A stretch of 64,000 bases of DNA from Burkholderiales bacterium RIFCSPLOWO2_02_FULL_57_36 (lineage in GTDB: Bacteria > Pseudomonadota > Gammaproteobacteria > Burkholderiales > Burkholderiaceae_D): NCBI GenBank assembly GCA_001770855.1, contig MESE01000091.1:23758-87757 (forward strand). The letters are read 5' to 3'. The notes beneath the pieces are model-generated. The model worked only from the letters and a program-made list of their open reading frames with translations, had not been told where the DNA came from and made no database searches. The translations under genes were made by a program, and so were the position numbers. Of this stretch, positions 34,531 to 43,778 are shown piece by piece (the first letter of the stretch is position 1; the number at the start of each line of letters is the position of its first letter).

Positions 34531-35418
34531 TCATGCAGCCATGCGTTCCAGCAAAAATGCCACGAACGCCGACGTCTTCAATGCCAGTCCGTCGCGCGCC
34601 GGATACACGGCATAAATCGGTGCACCGGGCGGCAAGGTACAGTGCGAGAGAATTTCAAGCAGCTCGCCTCGCGCCAGTTCTTCCGCCACCAGTTTGCGTG
34701 GAATCAGCAACACGCCGCAGCCTGCGGTTGCCGCGGTCACCAGCGCGCCGCCGTCGTTGATCTGCAGCGGTCCGTTGACACGCACCTTGTACGGGCCGTC
34801 CTCGCCGCTGAAAGTCCATTCATCGAACACCCGTCCACCGCTGGCATAAATCAGGCACGCATGATGAGCCAGTTCGGCGGCTGTCTGCGGCGTACCGGCG
34901 CGCGCCAGATAAGCGGGCGATGCCACTACGATGCGCGGATTATCCGTCAGCTTGCGTGCCACCAGCGATGAATCGGACAGGGACGATGCGCGGATCGCGA
35001 CATCGATCTGTTCCGCGATCAGATCGACCAGATGGTCTTCCAACTGCAGTGCGACTTTCACTTGCGGATACAAGGCCGTGAATTCCACCAGCAGCGGCAC
35101 TATCTGGCGCCGCCCCGCCATGGAGCAAGACACCCGCAGCACGCCGCGCACTTGCTGCTGGTATTGATCGGTGAGCTGCTCGATATTGGTCAACGCGCGA
35201 TCGATCTGCTGCGCCTCCTGCAATACCATTTCGCCGATCTCGGTCAATGCCAGACGGCGCGTCGAGCGCTGGATCAGGCGCGCGCCAAGGTCCGCCTCCA
35301 GCCGCGCCAATTGCCGCGACAGCACCGATTTACCGCAGCCGAGTTGCGTCGCGGCGCGGCTGATGCTGCCGGCCTGCACGATTGCGGCAAAAATCGCAAG
35401 ATGTTGTGGATTGAGCAT
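34531..35418 (-). CDS. LysR-family regulator, divergent from CurA-like reductase
   Basis: 295 aa from ATG 35418. The N-terminal winged helix (LAIFAAIVQAGSISRAATQLGCGKSVLSRQLARLEADLG) is typical. The substrate-binding domain follows (QVRGVLRVSCSMAGRRQIVPLL to the end). Probably controls the oxidoreductase at 35548, 130 bp away; an inverted repeat at 35432-35449 in between is a candidate site. Confidence 0.9.
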   Translation of the reverse strand: MLNPQHLAIFAAIVQAGSISRAATQLGCGKSVLSRQLARLEADLGARLIQRSTRRLALTEIGEMVLQEAQQIDRALTNIEQLTDQYQQQVRGVLRVSCSMAGRRQIVPLLVEFTALYPQVKVALQLEDHLVDLIAEQIDVAIRASSLSDSSLVARKLTDNPRIVVASPAYLARAGTPQTAAELAHHACLIYASGGRVFDEWTFSGEDGPYKVRVNGPLQINDGGALVTAATAGCGVLLIPRKLVAEELARGELLEILSHCTLPPGAPIYAVYPARDGLALKTSAFVAFLLERMAA

Positions 35419-35431
35419 TAAAATCCCTTTA

Positions 35432-35449
35432 TTGTCGCGTAATAGACAA
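35432..35449. promoter_or_regulatory. Candidate LysR operator
   Basis: Inverted repeat TTGTC-N8-GACAA, 14 bp before the LysR start and about 100 bp before the reductase start. It fits the T-N11-A style of LysR sites. Regulation is inferred from position only. Confidence 0.45.
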
Positions 35450-35547
35450 CAATGTAATGCCACATTGCATACTTATCAAGCAACGATGCGACATCTATAC
35501 TCGAATCTGTCTTTCCTACAACAAGCATTCCCATCGGAGAACCGCAC

Positions 35548-36561
35548 ATGAGCACAACCAATCATCAGTTCAGACTTGCAGCCCGTCCGGTCGGCGCGGT
35601 CAAGCGCAGCGACTTCAACTACACGAATGAGCCGGTGCGCGACCCGGCTGATGGCGAGATCGTCGTCAAGATTTTGTACGTTTCGCTCGACCCGGCCATG
35701 CGCGGCTGGATGAATGAAAGCAAGGCATCGTATATTCCGCCGGTCGGCATCGATGAAGTGATGCGCGCAATCGCAGTAGGGCGCGTGGTCGCATCGAAGA
35801 ATCCGGGCTTCGCGGTGGGCGATCACGTCAATGGTCTGCTGGGCATGCAAGAGTATGCATATTCCAACGGACAGGGCCTGAGCAAGGTCAATCCGAAACT
35901 GGCGCCGTTGCCGATGTTTCTCGGCACGCTGGGCATGCCCGGCCTGACCGCTTATTTCGGCCTGCTCGAAATCGGCCAGCCCAAAGAAGGCGAAACCGTG
36001 GTGGTGTCCGGCGCTGCCGGCGCGGTCGGCATGGTGGTCGGTCAGATTGCAAAAATCAAGGGCTGCCGCGTGGTCGGTATCGCCGGTGGCGCGGAGAAGT
36101 GCCGCTACCTGGTGGAAGAACTGGGCTTCGATGCCGCGATCGATTACAAGAGCGAAGATGTCATGGTCGGCTTGAAAACGCACTGCCCGAACGGTGTCGA
36201 CGTGTATTTCGACAACGTCGGCGGCGACATTCTCGATGCGGTCCTCACGAAACTGGCGCGCGGTGCGCGCATCGTGATCTGCGGCGCGATCTCGCAATAC
36301 AACAATACGACACCGATCAAGGGACCGGCCAATTACATGCAGTTGCTGGTCAACCGCGCCACCATGAAAGGCGTGATGGTCGCCGATTATTATCCGCGGG
36401 CCGGCGAAGCACTGACTGAAATGGGCGGCTGGATCGGCGCCGGCAAGCTCAAAACCAGGGAAGACATTGTCGATGGACTGGAAACATTTCCAGAGACGTT
36501 TGCGAAACTGTTTTCGGGCGGGAACAACGGCAAGCTGGTGATTCGGGTTGCCGAGGCGTGA
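35548..36561 (+). CDS. NADP-dependent medium-chain reductase, CurA/prostaglandin-reductase-like
   Basis: 337 aa. Features of the zinc-free leukotriene B4 dehydrogenase/CurA group: LYVSLDPAMRGWM, GLLGMQEYA, TLGMPGLTAYFGL, VSGAAGAVGMVVGQIAKIKGC (NADPH-binding), YFDNVGG and AISQYN. It reduces alpha,beta-unsaturated ketones or aldehydes, probably in detoxification. It lies divergent from a LysR gene and is followed by a strong terminator. Confidence 0.92.
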   Translation: MSTTNHQFRLAARPVGAVKRSDFNYTNEPVRDPADGEIVVKILYVSLDPAMRGWMNESKASYIPPVGIDEVMRAIAVGRVVASKNPGFAVGDHVNGLLGMQEYAYSNGQGLSKVNPKLAPLPMFLGTLGMPGLTAYFGLLEIGQPKEGETVVVSGAAGAVGMVVGQIAKIKGCRVVGIAGGAEKCRYLVEELGFDAAIDYKSEDVMVGLKTHCPNGVDVYFDNVGGDILDAVLTKLARGARIVICGAISQYNNTTPIKGPANYMQLLVNRATMKGVMVADYYPRAGEALTEMGGWIGAGKLKTREDIVDGLETFPETFAKLFSGGNNGKLVIRVAEA

Positions 36562-36596
36562 TCGCATAGCGGTTCCTGATGCGTGAAGTGTGAGTG

Positions 36597-36629
36597 CCGC
36601 CCGACTATTTGTCGGGCGGCATTTTTTTG
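36597..36629 (+). terminator. Intrinsic terminator of CurA-like gene
   Basis: Perfect 10-bp stem GCCGCCCGAC / GTCGGGCGGC around TATTT, followed by ATTTTTTT. It begins 36 bp after the stop. Confidence 0.92.
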
Positions 36630-36849
36630 AATGAGGATCGTGCTTGTATTTTGACGCTTGCTTCATGGCGACTCGGTTTTCGATAATGGCAGCCATGCCG
36701 GCGGCGCTCGGCGTGCGCACGCAGCGTCCCTGATCATCCTTCGCAGCCATAACCTCAGGTAATCGTCAGCATGAGCAGAAGTGTTTTTACTTCGTTCACT
36801 CCATCCTTTAGCCTTGAGTCTCCCGAAACAAACTCTTTGGAGGCCAGGT

Positions 36850-37221
36850 TTGTTATACAGCGCATATATCGCGGCAGTGTTATCCCTGCTGTTAATTGCA
36901 CTATCCCTGAACATCTCCCGATTGAGGCTCGCGCATAAAATCAGCTTCGGCGATGGTGGGATCAAGGAACTCACGCTAGCCACTCGAGCCCATGGGAATT
37001 CGTTGGAGCAATCGCTGGTCTTTATCGTGCTGCTTTACTTCATGGAAACGGCCCCAGCCGCAAACGCACAAATTGCACTGATGTTCGGCATCGCTTTTAT
37101 CGTCACCCGTATCGTCCATGGCATGGCAATGTTTACACGACGCTTGCTGATTCGCCAAATTGCCCATGTCGCGACAGTCGGCCTGCAGCTTGCGACGGCG
37201 ATAATCATATTGGCGCGTTAA
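36850..37221 (+). CDS. MAPEG-family membrane protein
   Basis: 123 aa from a TTG at 36850 with GGAGG six bases upstream. The frame opens further back (GTG 36781), but family members start near LYSAYIAA. Four membrane helices; the motif HKISFGDGGIKELTLATRAHGNSLEQ is characteristic of MAPEG (eicosanoid/glutathione metabolism) proteins, with the E and N of HGNSLEQ kept. Bacterial members often have glutathione transferase activity. The next gene starts 12 bp later. Confidence 0.85.
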   Translation: MLYSAYIAAVLSLLLIALSLNISRLRLAHKISFGDGGIKELTLATRAHGNSLEQSLVFIVLLYFMETAPAANAQIALMFGIAFIVTRIVHGMAMFTRRLLIRQIAHVATVGLQLATAIIILAR

Positions 37222-37233
37222 GGAGAAACGAGC

Positions 37234-37695
37234 ATGACAAGCGAGGACAAGAAAATTGCGCTCTACAAGAGAGTCAACAGTTTTACCGGCCCACTGTCCC
37301 GGACCCGGCATCATTGGCGAACCGAAGTCATCGCAAAAATCCTGGCGCAATATACATGGCTGAAAAACAAAGGCGAACCAAAGAAGGCGGTCGCCGATAT
37401 CGCCGAAGAGTGGCGGCGCATGTTCGGCCTGAAGCAGTACTGGAAAATCAACCAGGTCGCTGACGATACCGTGCATGCGGAAATTCATTTCGAGTGCGCG
37501 CTGGAGAAAACCGGCGATGTCAACGCCTGTTATCGGCTGATGGAATATGATCGCGCCTTGTTGAAGAAAATCGGCGGGCAGCTCGTGGTGCTGGAATCCC
37601 GCGCCGATCCAGCGGTGCGCGGCTGCTGCAAGGTGGCTATTCGGAGGCTGGATGACCAGCGAAAAGACCTGATACCGGCGCATCTCAAAAAATAA
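37234..37695 (+). CDS. Hypothetical protein, possibly ATC-hydrolase-like
   Basis: 153 aa with AAGGAG eight bases upstream. Soluble. A central FECALEKTGDVNACYRLMEYDRALL and a final RGCCKVAIRRLDD show Cys positions reminiscent of the L-2-amino-thiazoline-4-carboxylate hydrolase family, but the match is weak and no function is claimed. Close spacing suggests co-transcription with the MAPEG gene. Confidence 0.65.
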   Translation: MTSEDKKIALYKRVNSFTGPLSRTRHHWRTEVIAKILAQYTWLKNKGEPKKAVADIAEEWRRMFGLKQYWKINQVADDTVHAEIHFECALEKTGDVNACYRLMEYDRALLKKIGGQLVVLESRADPAVRGCCKVAIRRLDDQRKDLIPAHLKK

Positions 37696-37791
37696 CCGCT
37701 GCGCTTTTTAACGCCTCTCTTACTTGACCGGAGACCTTGGACAGCAGATCATGCCGTTCAGGAACCGGTTCCGGTGAAGAGGAGTTGCACC

Positions 37792-38697
37792 TTGTTGCGC
37801 TTGGAAATAAAACATCTACGCTTGATCAGCACCATCGCCGAACTCGGCAATCTCACCCGTGCGGCAGAAGCACTTTGTCTGTCGCAACCTGCGTTGAGCA
37901 AGCAATTGGCCGAGCTGGAAGAAAAGCTGGAATTTGCGCTCTTTTATCGCACCAAAAAGGCGATGGTGCTGACCGAACCGGGCATCGAATTTCACGAGCG
38001 TGCAAGGAAAATCCTGGGCGACGTCGTCGAACTTGAAACGCAGCTTCATCAGTACGCCCACGGCGTCGCTGGAAAGCTGAAAATCAGTATCGATCGGGTT
38101 CACCGGGACGATTGGCTGCCGTCGGTCATGAAACAGTTTCGCGGCCGTTATCCGCATATCGGACTTGAAATCAAGCAAGTGCCGGAACTGCTGCACAGCC
38201 TGCAAAACAGGGAAGTCGATATCGTGATTATCGGCGAGGCCATCGCGGCGGCCGGAATCGATTACGTTCCGCTCAATGCGGACGAAATGGTGGCTGTCCT
38301 GCCGGTGGATCATCCGCTCTGCCGAAAGACTTACATATCGCCACATGATCTGGCCGGTGTCGACCTTGTGTATTATTTTGAACTGAAACAGTCTTATCTT
38401 TACCGACGCTATCTGTATCCCAACCGGATCAGTCTGGGTTCATTCCGTCATATCCAGAATATCGATGCGATCATCGAGCTGATCAAAACCGGGGAAGGCG
38501 TCAGCGTTCTGCCAAAGCGAATGGTGGCTGATGCGGCAAGCCGGAAACTGATCAATGTGCGGCCCATCGGCGAAGACGGTTTTCCGTTTACCTGGTACGC
38601 GGGCCTGTCACGGGATTCCGACAAACCTTATCTGGCCGGGTTTATCGACTTGTTGAAATCCGAAGTTCTTGGGGAGCAAGGCGGCGCGGATAAATGA
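37792..38697 (+). CDS. LysR-family regulator, MetR-like
   Basis: About 301 aa from TTG 37792, with AGGAG seven bases upstream; a GTG at 37774 is six codons longer. The N-terminus (LRLEIKHLRLISTIAELGNLTRAAEALCLSQPALSKQL) is very close to MetR, the homocysteine-responsive activator of methionine genes. No met gene lies nearby, so the target is unknown. Confidence 0.85.
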   Translation: MLRLEIKHLRLISTIAELGNLTRAAEALCLSQPALSKQLAELEEKLEFALFYRTKKAMVLTEPGIEFHERARKILGDVVELETQLHQYAHGVAGKLKISIDRVHRDDWLPSVMKQFRGRYPHIGLEIKQVPELLHSLQNREVDIVIIGEAIAAAGIDYVPLNADEMVAVLPVDHPLCRKTYISPHDLAGVDLVYYFELKQSYLYRRYLYPNRISLGSFRHIQNIDAIIELIKTGEGVSVLPKRMVADAASRKLINVRPIGEDGFPFTWYAGLSRDSDKPYLAGFIDLLKSEVLGEQGGADK

Positions 38698-38735
38698 CTG
38701 GTTTTTCAATGAACAGACGTCATTCCTTAACGCGA

Positions 38736-39752
38736 TCAAGCCGGATTTTCTGTCGCATGCCTTTGGGCAAACTGCTGCCGATAGCCGCTCGGCGTCAATC
38801 CTGACTCGCGCTTGAACACGCGCCTGAAAAAATTGACATCGCTGTAGCCGACACGATCACAAACGCTTTCGACGCTTAGCTTTGTCGTCTCCAACAGGCG
38901 CTTGGCGAATTCCATGCGCATGGTTTGAAGGCAGACGCCCGGACTGCAACCCAGGCTTCGGTTGAAGCGGCGGATAACAGTACGTTCACTCACCGCCAGA
39001 TGGCGCGCCAGGTCAGGAAGGCTAAAGGCTTTGTGCAGGTTTTTCTGCAGCCAGCGCGTGGCCCGGCTGACCAGCGCGTCGGTCTCCTTGTTGAAGTGGT
39101 CTTGCACTGCCGCCATCCGGAACGGCGCTTGCGAAGTCCGGTTGGCATCGATCAGCAGGAGTTTGGCCGTCTCCGTGGCGACCTGCGTACCGGCAAAAAT
39201 TTCTACCAGTCTCAAGGCGAGATCCATGTAGGCGGTGGCTGCGCCGCTGCACAGCAAACGGTCGTGCTCGGTCAGAATTTCATCGGGGTGCAGGTCCACT
39301 TTGGGATAGCGCTGGCGAAAGGCCTTGCTCAGACACCAATGCGTGGTGGCGCGGCGTCCATCCAGCAAGCCGGCTTCGGCCAGCAAAAAATTGGCGCTGC
39401 AGTTGGCGGCGATGATCGCCCCATGCTGGTATTGCTCGCGCAATGCGGCAAGTTGCGGTCTCAGTTGGTCCAATGTTTGCAGCAAAACTTCCACGCTGTT
39501 TAGCGCCATGCCTGGAAGTAAAACCGCATCCGCCATGCGCGCCGGACTGATCGGACCATCGGGGCTGAGGGCGAGTCCCGAAGCTGTGTGCACAGGCTTG
39601 CCATCGACCGATTCGAGCCGCCAGCTAAACAACGGCGCTGCCTGTTTGTTGCGTTGCGCCCAAACGATGTTCGCGGTCAGGAACACATCGATGGGGCCGG
39701 CAATACCGGAAGCAATGCTTTGCTCGAATACCCAAATCGTGATTAGGCGCAT
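38736..39752 (-). CDS. GlxA-family AraC regulator with DJ-1/PfpI domain
   Basis: 338 aa from ATG 39752. Residues about 1-190 form a DJ-1/PfpI-like amidotransferase fold (ADAVLLPGMAL; AANCSANFLLAEAGLLDGRRATTHW). The C-terminal about 100 residues are an AraC helix-turn-helix pair (SLPDLARHLAVSERTVIRRFNRSLG and VCDRVGYSDVNFFRRVFKRESGLTPSGYR). Divergent from the tautomerase/AcuI-like genes and probably their regulator. Confidence 0.9.
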   Translation of the reverse strand: MRLITIWVFEQSIASGIAGPIDVFLTANIVWAQRNKQAAPLFSWRLESVDGKPVHTASGLALSPDGPISPARMADAVLLPGMALNSVEVLLQTLDQLRPQLAALREQYQHGAIIAANCSANFLLAEAGLLDGRRATTHWCLSKAFRQRYPKVDLHPDEILTEHDRLLCSGAATAYMDLALRLVEIFAGTQVATETAKLLLIDANRTSQAPFRMAAVQDHFNKETDALVSRATRWLQKNLHKAFSLPDLARHLAVSERTVIRRFNRSLGCSPGVCLQTMRMEFAKRLLETTKLSVESVCDRVGYSDVNFFRRVFKRESGLTPSGYRQQFAQRHATENPA

Positions 39753-39939
39753 GGTGTGGAGGATCGGCGAAATTGTTCGGGTGACGAGTAATAGTGACAT
39801 AGAAGAGGGCGTTTTGCCGAGGAGCGCCTGCCCTCGCGCCGTATGTCCATATCGTCCCGCAAGTCGTCCGTATCAGCCCTGTCGCGCCGTGTGGCGCGAG
39901 CACATACTGGCAGCTCACGACAACTCAAGGAGAGCACAC

Positions 39940-40185
39940 ATGCCTTATCTGAATCTGCGTACCGCCAAGGGAATGCTCAGCGACGAGCAAAAACAGACCC
40001 TGATGGATAGGTTCACCGATGCACTGGTGGAGATTGAAGGTGGCGGTAACCCTGAATTCCGCAAAATGGTCTGGATCCAGATCGAAGAAGGAGAACCAGG
40101 GCAATGGCAAACCGGTGAAATTCGTCCGTCGCCGGAGTCCGTTGCCAGCTTCGTGAAGCGGCGCGACGCCGATCGGAGCAATTAG
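39940..40185 (+). CDS. 4-oxalocrotonate tautomerase-like protein
   Basis: 81 aa, AAGGAGA upstream. The catalytic Pro follows the initiator Met (MPYLNLRTAKG), as in the tautomerase superfamily. The chain is somewhat longer than 4-OT (about 62 aa). The reaction is probably keto-enol tautomerisation; the substrate is unknown. The AcuI-like gene begins 3 bp after its stop, so the two are co-transcribed. Confidence 0.83.
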   Translation: MPYLNLRTAKGMLSDEQKQTLMDRFTDALVEIEGGGNPEFRKMVWIQIEEGEPGQWQTGEIRPSPESVASFVKRRDADRSN

Positions 40186-40188
40186 GCT

Positions 40189-41169
40189 ATGTTCAATGCC
40201 CTGATCCTGGACAAGAGCCCCGAGTTCGGCGCCTCGGTGCGCGAGTTGGACGACTCGTACCTGCCGGAAGGCGACGTCATGATCGACGTGGAATATTCCA
40301 CGCTCAACTACAAGGATGCGCTGGCCATCACCAACAGCGCGCCTGTCGTGCGAAAATGGCCCATGGTGGCCGGGATCGACGGCTCGGGAACGGTTGTTGC
40401 GAGTTCGTCGCCCCGCTGGAAGCCGGGCGACGAAGTAGTACTCAACGGTTTCGGCGCGGGCGAGGCGCATCAGGGCTGCCTGGCGCAGAAGGCGCGTGTG
40501 AAGAGTGAATGGCTGATCCGCAGGCCTTCGCGCTTCACGGCCCGACAGGCAATGGCGATCGGCACCGCGGGTTACACCGCCATGCTCTGCGTGCTGGCCC
40601 TTGAACGCCATGGCGTGAAGGCCGAAGACGGTGAAGTGCTTGTGACCGGCGCCACAGGCGGCGTCGGCTCGACAGCGGTGGCGCTGCTGTCCGCCTTGGG
40701 CTACCGTGTCGTGGCCGCGACCGGCAAGGCGAGCGAAGCACCGTACCTTCGGTTGCTGGGCGCTGCTTCCATCATGGACCGCGCTGAACTCGCGGCGCCG
40801 GGCAAGCCGCTGCAGGACGAGCGCTGGGCCGCCGCGGTCGACGCTGTCGGCAGCCACACCCTGGTCAACGCCTGCGCGCAAACACGCTATGGCGGCGTGG
40901 TTGCAGCCTGCGGCTTGGCGCAAGGGCTGGATTTTCCTGCGACCGTACTGCCTTTCATCCTGCGCGGCGTATCGCTGGCCGGCATCGACAGCGTCATGGC
41001 GCCGCTGGCGCTTCGCGAACAGGCCTGGGCTCGTCTCGCCCGGGATCTCGATCCGGTGAAGCTGGATGTCATCACGACGGAGGTGCCGCTCACCGAAGTG
41101 ATTGACGAGGCCAGGCAGTTGATGGATGGCAAAGTGAAAGGGAGAATTGTGGTGCGGCTGCGCGTCTGA
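40189..41169 (+). CDS. acuI: Acryloyl-CoA reductase-like MDR protein (YhdH/AcuI)
   Basis: 326 aa. YhdH/AcuI hallmarks: [63 protein letters not shown], and [21 protein letters not shown] for NADPH. AcuI reduces acryloyl-CoA to propionyl-CoA. Length and motifs fit well; the substrate is inferred from the family. In an operon with the tautomerase gene. Confidence 0.88.
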   Translation: MFNALILDKSPEFGASVRELDDSYLPEGDVMIDVEYSTLNYKDALAITNSAPVVRKWPMVAGIDGSGTVVASSSPRWKPGDEVVLNGFGAGEAHQGCLAQKARVKSEWLIRRPSRFTARQAMAIGTAGYTAMLCVLALERHGVKAEDGEVLVTGATGGVGSTAVALLSALGYRVVAATGKASEAPYLRLLGAASIMDRAELAAPGKPLQDERWAAAVDAVGSHTLVNACAQTRYGGVVAACGLAQGLDFPATVLPFILRGVSLAGIDSVMAPLALREQAWARLARDLDPVKLDVITTEVPLTEVIDEARQLMDGKVKGRIVVRLRV

Positions 41170-41398
41170 CCGGGCGAGGCGGATGGTTGATGAATCCGTT
41201 ATTTTGGATAGCCTCCACCTGATCGTCCAGGTCAACGACGCGAACCAGCCGATGGCGTTCACGACCGTTATGAAAGTCCGCGACGCGAGTACACGTCCTG
41301 GCCGTACCGAGTAATATGCCAGCCACGGGAAGCGAACCATCCGCTGCAACCGGTTGTTGGACAATGCCGCCTCATATAGTCGTCTGCATCCTCTACGT
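41170..41398. other. Intergenic region with a half attC-like core
   Basis: A GTTGGAC core at 41356-41362 reads on the minus strand as GTCCAAC followed by AACCGGTTGCAGCGG, which looks like the left half of an attC site just after the minus-strand oxidoreductase stop. No matching right half was found, so it may be a truncated cassette boundary. Confidence 0.35.
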
Positions 41399-42379
41399 TC
41401 ATTCGTCATGCTCCAGAGTGACGACGACATTTCCCTTCTTGCGGCCAGTGTCGACGTAGCGGTGAGCTTCGGCAAGCTGCTCGAATGGATAGCGCCGATC
41501 AATGACCGGTTTGAAGTGCCCCGCCTGTGCCAGCCCCGCGAGGAAAAGCAAGTCCTCCGCGCGCTCGGCCGCCGGTCCGGCGATGACCTTGTTTGTGCTC
41601 GTCATTGACACCCATGGAATCATAAGCATGTCTGGTAGCCCGCCTAAAACCATAAGCAGGCGTCCTCGTTCTTTCAGCGAACCTTTGCTGCGCGAAAATG
41701 GCGCCGTGCCGACGGTATCGACAATGACGTCGTAGGTTTCACCATTCCGCGTAAAGTCCTCTGCGGTGTAGTCGATCACATGATCGGCGCCCAGGGATCT
41801 CACCAATTCCACGTTCGAGGTACTGCACACCCCGGTCACCTCGGCCCCGAAGTAGCTGGCGAGCTGCACCGCGGCGGTGCCTACTCCTCCGGAAGCGCCG
41901 TTGATGAGTATTTTTTCTCCTCTTTGCAGTTTTCCTCGTCTGAAAAAATCCAGCGCCGTTGTTCCGCCAAAAGATAGTGCGGCGGCTTCAACGTAGGTCA
42001 GATTGGACGGCTTTAGCGCCACCGCCGCGTCTTCCGGCATGCATTTGTACTCCGCGTGACAGCCCATGCCGACACCACTAAATGCAAAGACTTGGTCACC
42101 GGCTTTGAATTTGCTTACGTCCTTGCCCACCGACTCAATTTCGCCGGCGAGCTCTGTCCCTAGAATAGGTTGCCTCGGCCTCCAGACGCCAAGGACCAGA
42201 CGCGAGATGAGCCTAAAGCCAATAGGCACATTGAGACTGCGCACCCTCCAGTCGCCGGATGTTACTGTTGTCGCATGTAGTCGTATCAGGACTTCGTTGT
42301 CCTTGGGGATGGGCTTCTCCACATCCTTCAATTGAAGAACATCGGGCGATCCATATCTTTCATACACAATAGCTTTCAT
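41399..42379 (-). CDS. NAD(P)-dependent quinone oxidoreductase-like MDR protein
   Basis: 326 aa from ATG 42379 (GGAGG upstream). MKAIVYERYGSPDVLQLKDVEKP, GTELAGEIESVGKDV, KAGDQVFAF and LINGASGGVGTAAVQLASYFGAEVTGVCST mark a zinc-free medium-chain dehydrogenase of the quinone oxidoreductase group. A minus-strand attC-like site lies directly upstream, between it and the VOC gene, and a half core lies just downstream, so it may be a captured cassette. Confidence 0.88.
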   Translation of the reverse strand: MKAIVYERYGSPDVLQLKDVEKPIPKDNEVLIRLHATTVTSGDWRVRSLNVPIGFRLISRLVLGVWRPRQPILGTELAGEIESVGKDVSKFKAGDQVFAFSGVGMGCHAEYKCMPEDAAVALKPSNLTYVEAAALSFGGTTALDFFRRGKLQRGEKILINGASGGVGTAAVQLASYFGAEVTGVCSTSNVELVRSLGADHVIDYTAEDFTRNGETYDVIVDTVGTAPFSRSKGSLKERGRLLMVLGGLPDMLMIPWVSMTSTNKVIAGPAAERAEDLLFLAGLAQAGHFKPVIDRRYPFEQLAEAHRYVDTGRKKGNVVVTLEHDE

Positions 42380-42422
42380 ATGCCGTCCTCCAAGGCTGCT
42401 TTGATACGCGGTTTCCGGCGTT

Positions 42423-42485
42423 GTCCAACGCTTGCGTTCAGCAGCGCGAGGCTTGCATCGTGCCCCCCGCAACGCACGGTTGGGT
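42423..42485 (-). repeat. attC-like site, minus-strand orientation
   Basis: Read on the minus strand it begins ACCCAAC (R-Y-Y-Y-A-A-C) 18 bp after the VOC stop and ends GTTGGAC (fits GTTRRRY) 63 bp later. The flanking arms CCGTGCGTT and AACGCAAGC pair imperfectly. Length and cores match a classical 60-bp attC element. Confidence 0.55.
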
Positions 42486-42503
42486 GTCATGGAAGCCACA
42501 GGC

Positions 42504-42860
42504 TTACCGCGCAATACTTTTGTCCAGGGGCTCGGAAAATGCGATGTGATTTCCATCGAGATCACCAATCATCAGTGTTTTGACCATTGCTCCTGAGCTT
42601 CTTTGGGTCGCATCGATGCCCAGCTTCTCAACATGAGCCACCACTTCTTCGATGTTGCTCACTGCGAGCGTGAAAGACCCGCTTCCCGCGCGCTCGGCGA
42701 GCTGGTACACCTGTAGCCAGCCGCCATGTTCGAACTTCCATTCGGCTAACTCCGGCATAGGTGTCGAATCTGGCGGTCTTCCGAGCAGTGCCTCGTACCA
42801 AATCACGGCAGACTTCAAATCCTTTACGGCAACGCTGGCTATCGCATTATTTATTGACAT
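42504..42860 (-). CDS. VOC-family (glyoxalase/bleomycin-resistance-like) protein
   Basis: 118 aa from ATG 42860, GAGGAA upstream; the frame to 43070 is an extension. The VOC fold is clear: ASVAVKDLKSAVIWYEALLGRPPD at the N-terminus and MIGDLDGNHIAFSEPL at the C-terminus, with two beta-alpha-beta-beta-beta halves. Members bind metals and act on, or sequester, small molecules; the substrate is unknown. Followed by an attC-like site and preceded by the element at 42890-42973. Confidence 0.88.
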   Translation of the reverse strand: MSINNAIASVAVKDLKSAVIWYEALLGRPPDSTPMPELAEWKFEHGGWLQVYQLAERAGSGSFTLAVSNIEEVVAHVEKLGIDATQRSSGAMVKTLMIGDLDGNHIAFSEPLDKSIAR

Positions 42861-42889
42861 ACTGTTCCTCAGTTGTAAGACGTCGAACG

Positions 42890-42973
42890 CAATGTATCCC
42901 GCAGCATCTGCGGGATAAAAACGGCATTGAGGTATACATTGGCATCCGAATTTCCTGTAAATGGCTTCCCTGT
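42890..42973 (-). repeat. Conserved structured leader element, copy A
   Basis: Similar over its whole length to 26041-26125. Outer stem CAATGTAT (42890-42897) with ATACATTG (42934-42941), exactly 52 bp end to end as in the other copy. Inside is a perfect 10-bp hairpin, TATCCCGCAG / CTGCGGGATA (42895-42917), which overlaps the outer stem by 3 bp. It ends 30 bp before the VOC start codon. Confidence 0.55.
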
Positions 42974-43307
42974 CAGCTTTGCGAGGCATGCACCGAGTAT
43001 TTGCACAGGTATAAAAAATCGTGAAAGACGGTACTTTCAATAAGCTGCTTAAGCAGGCCAAACGTTGCAATCATAACAAGCGCCGTAGTCTACCGGCCGA
43101 ACAAGTTCATGTTTATTGAGCAAGATGGTATATGCACTTCCACGGCTTGCGCAATCCCGCGAACATGGGGGCCAGCACAATGTGCTTATCCATATCTTGT
43201 ACGGAGCGGACCCTGATTTATTTTTTCGGATTCTCGCTACGGATTTGACAGGAAACTGTTTGCAGAAATTCGAATCTACCGATATCCATTCAAATCGCAG
43301 GCAAGTC
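42974..43307. other. Intergenic region, nothing recognised
   Basis: About 330 bp between the leader element of the VOC gene and a small plus-strand gene. AT-rich in part. No gene, terminator or repeat could be supported. Confidence 0.4.
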
Positions 43308-43508
43308 ATGCAAGTACAAATCATTCATGAGCCAACGGGTGGATCAAGGATGGATCTTGGTGTCCATGAACTGTCCCACATGCCGCCGGTCGGTGAACCT
43401 TTTACCGTGGATCAACAGGTTTATTACACATGCAAGGCGTATTTCGGCCCCGATGAAGACGACCGTTATCTCCTTGTGCTGGATGGGGAGCCACGGCCGG
43501 TCAACTAG
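43308..43508 (+). CDS. Small hypothetical protein
   Basis: 66 aa from ATG 43308; the frame opens to 43116, but the upstream part looks non-coding. Composition is acidic and soluble (VQIIHEPTGGSRMDLGVHELSHMPPVGEPF, ending YLLVLDGEPRPVN). No family was recognised. Ribosome site weak (AGGCAAG). Confidence 0.5.
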   Translation: MQVQIIHEPTGGSRMDLGVHELSHMPPVGEPFTVDQQVYYTCKAYFGPDEDDRYLLVLDGEPRPVN

Positions 43509-43711
43509 GAAGATAACTACGGGCCGTCATTCCGGGTAGTGCGCGGAATCTCCAACGACATCATCATTTGAAGCGGATGAGATTCCTCGTCGCGATGCTC
43601 CTCGGAATGACAGGACATTTTATTCGTCTCCAAGTATCCCAGTTGCGCGACGCTTGCCGGTCCGACGAATTCAATCAGGTCCGGCAAACAGGCCGGAAAG
43701 TTTTCTCGCCG

Positions 43712-43738
43712 AAAAAAAAGCCCCTCGTTTCGAGAGGC
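43712..43738 (-). terminator. Intrinsic terminator of FtsH-like gene
   Basis: On the minus strand GCCTCTCG pairs with CGAGGGGC around AAA and is followed by eight T. It lies about 40 bp after the FtsH-like stop. Confidence 0.9.
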
Positions 43739-43778
43739 TTTCGTGCCGGTGTTTAACGAAGCGAACCCGTCATGAAAT

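Noticed and set aside
39925..41502. Long minus-strand open frame opposite the tautomerase and AcuI-like genes
   Set aside because: It is a shadow of GC-rich codon use; the plus-strand genes have clear families and ribosome sites.
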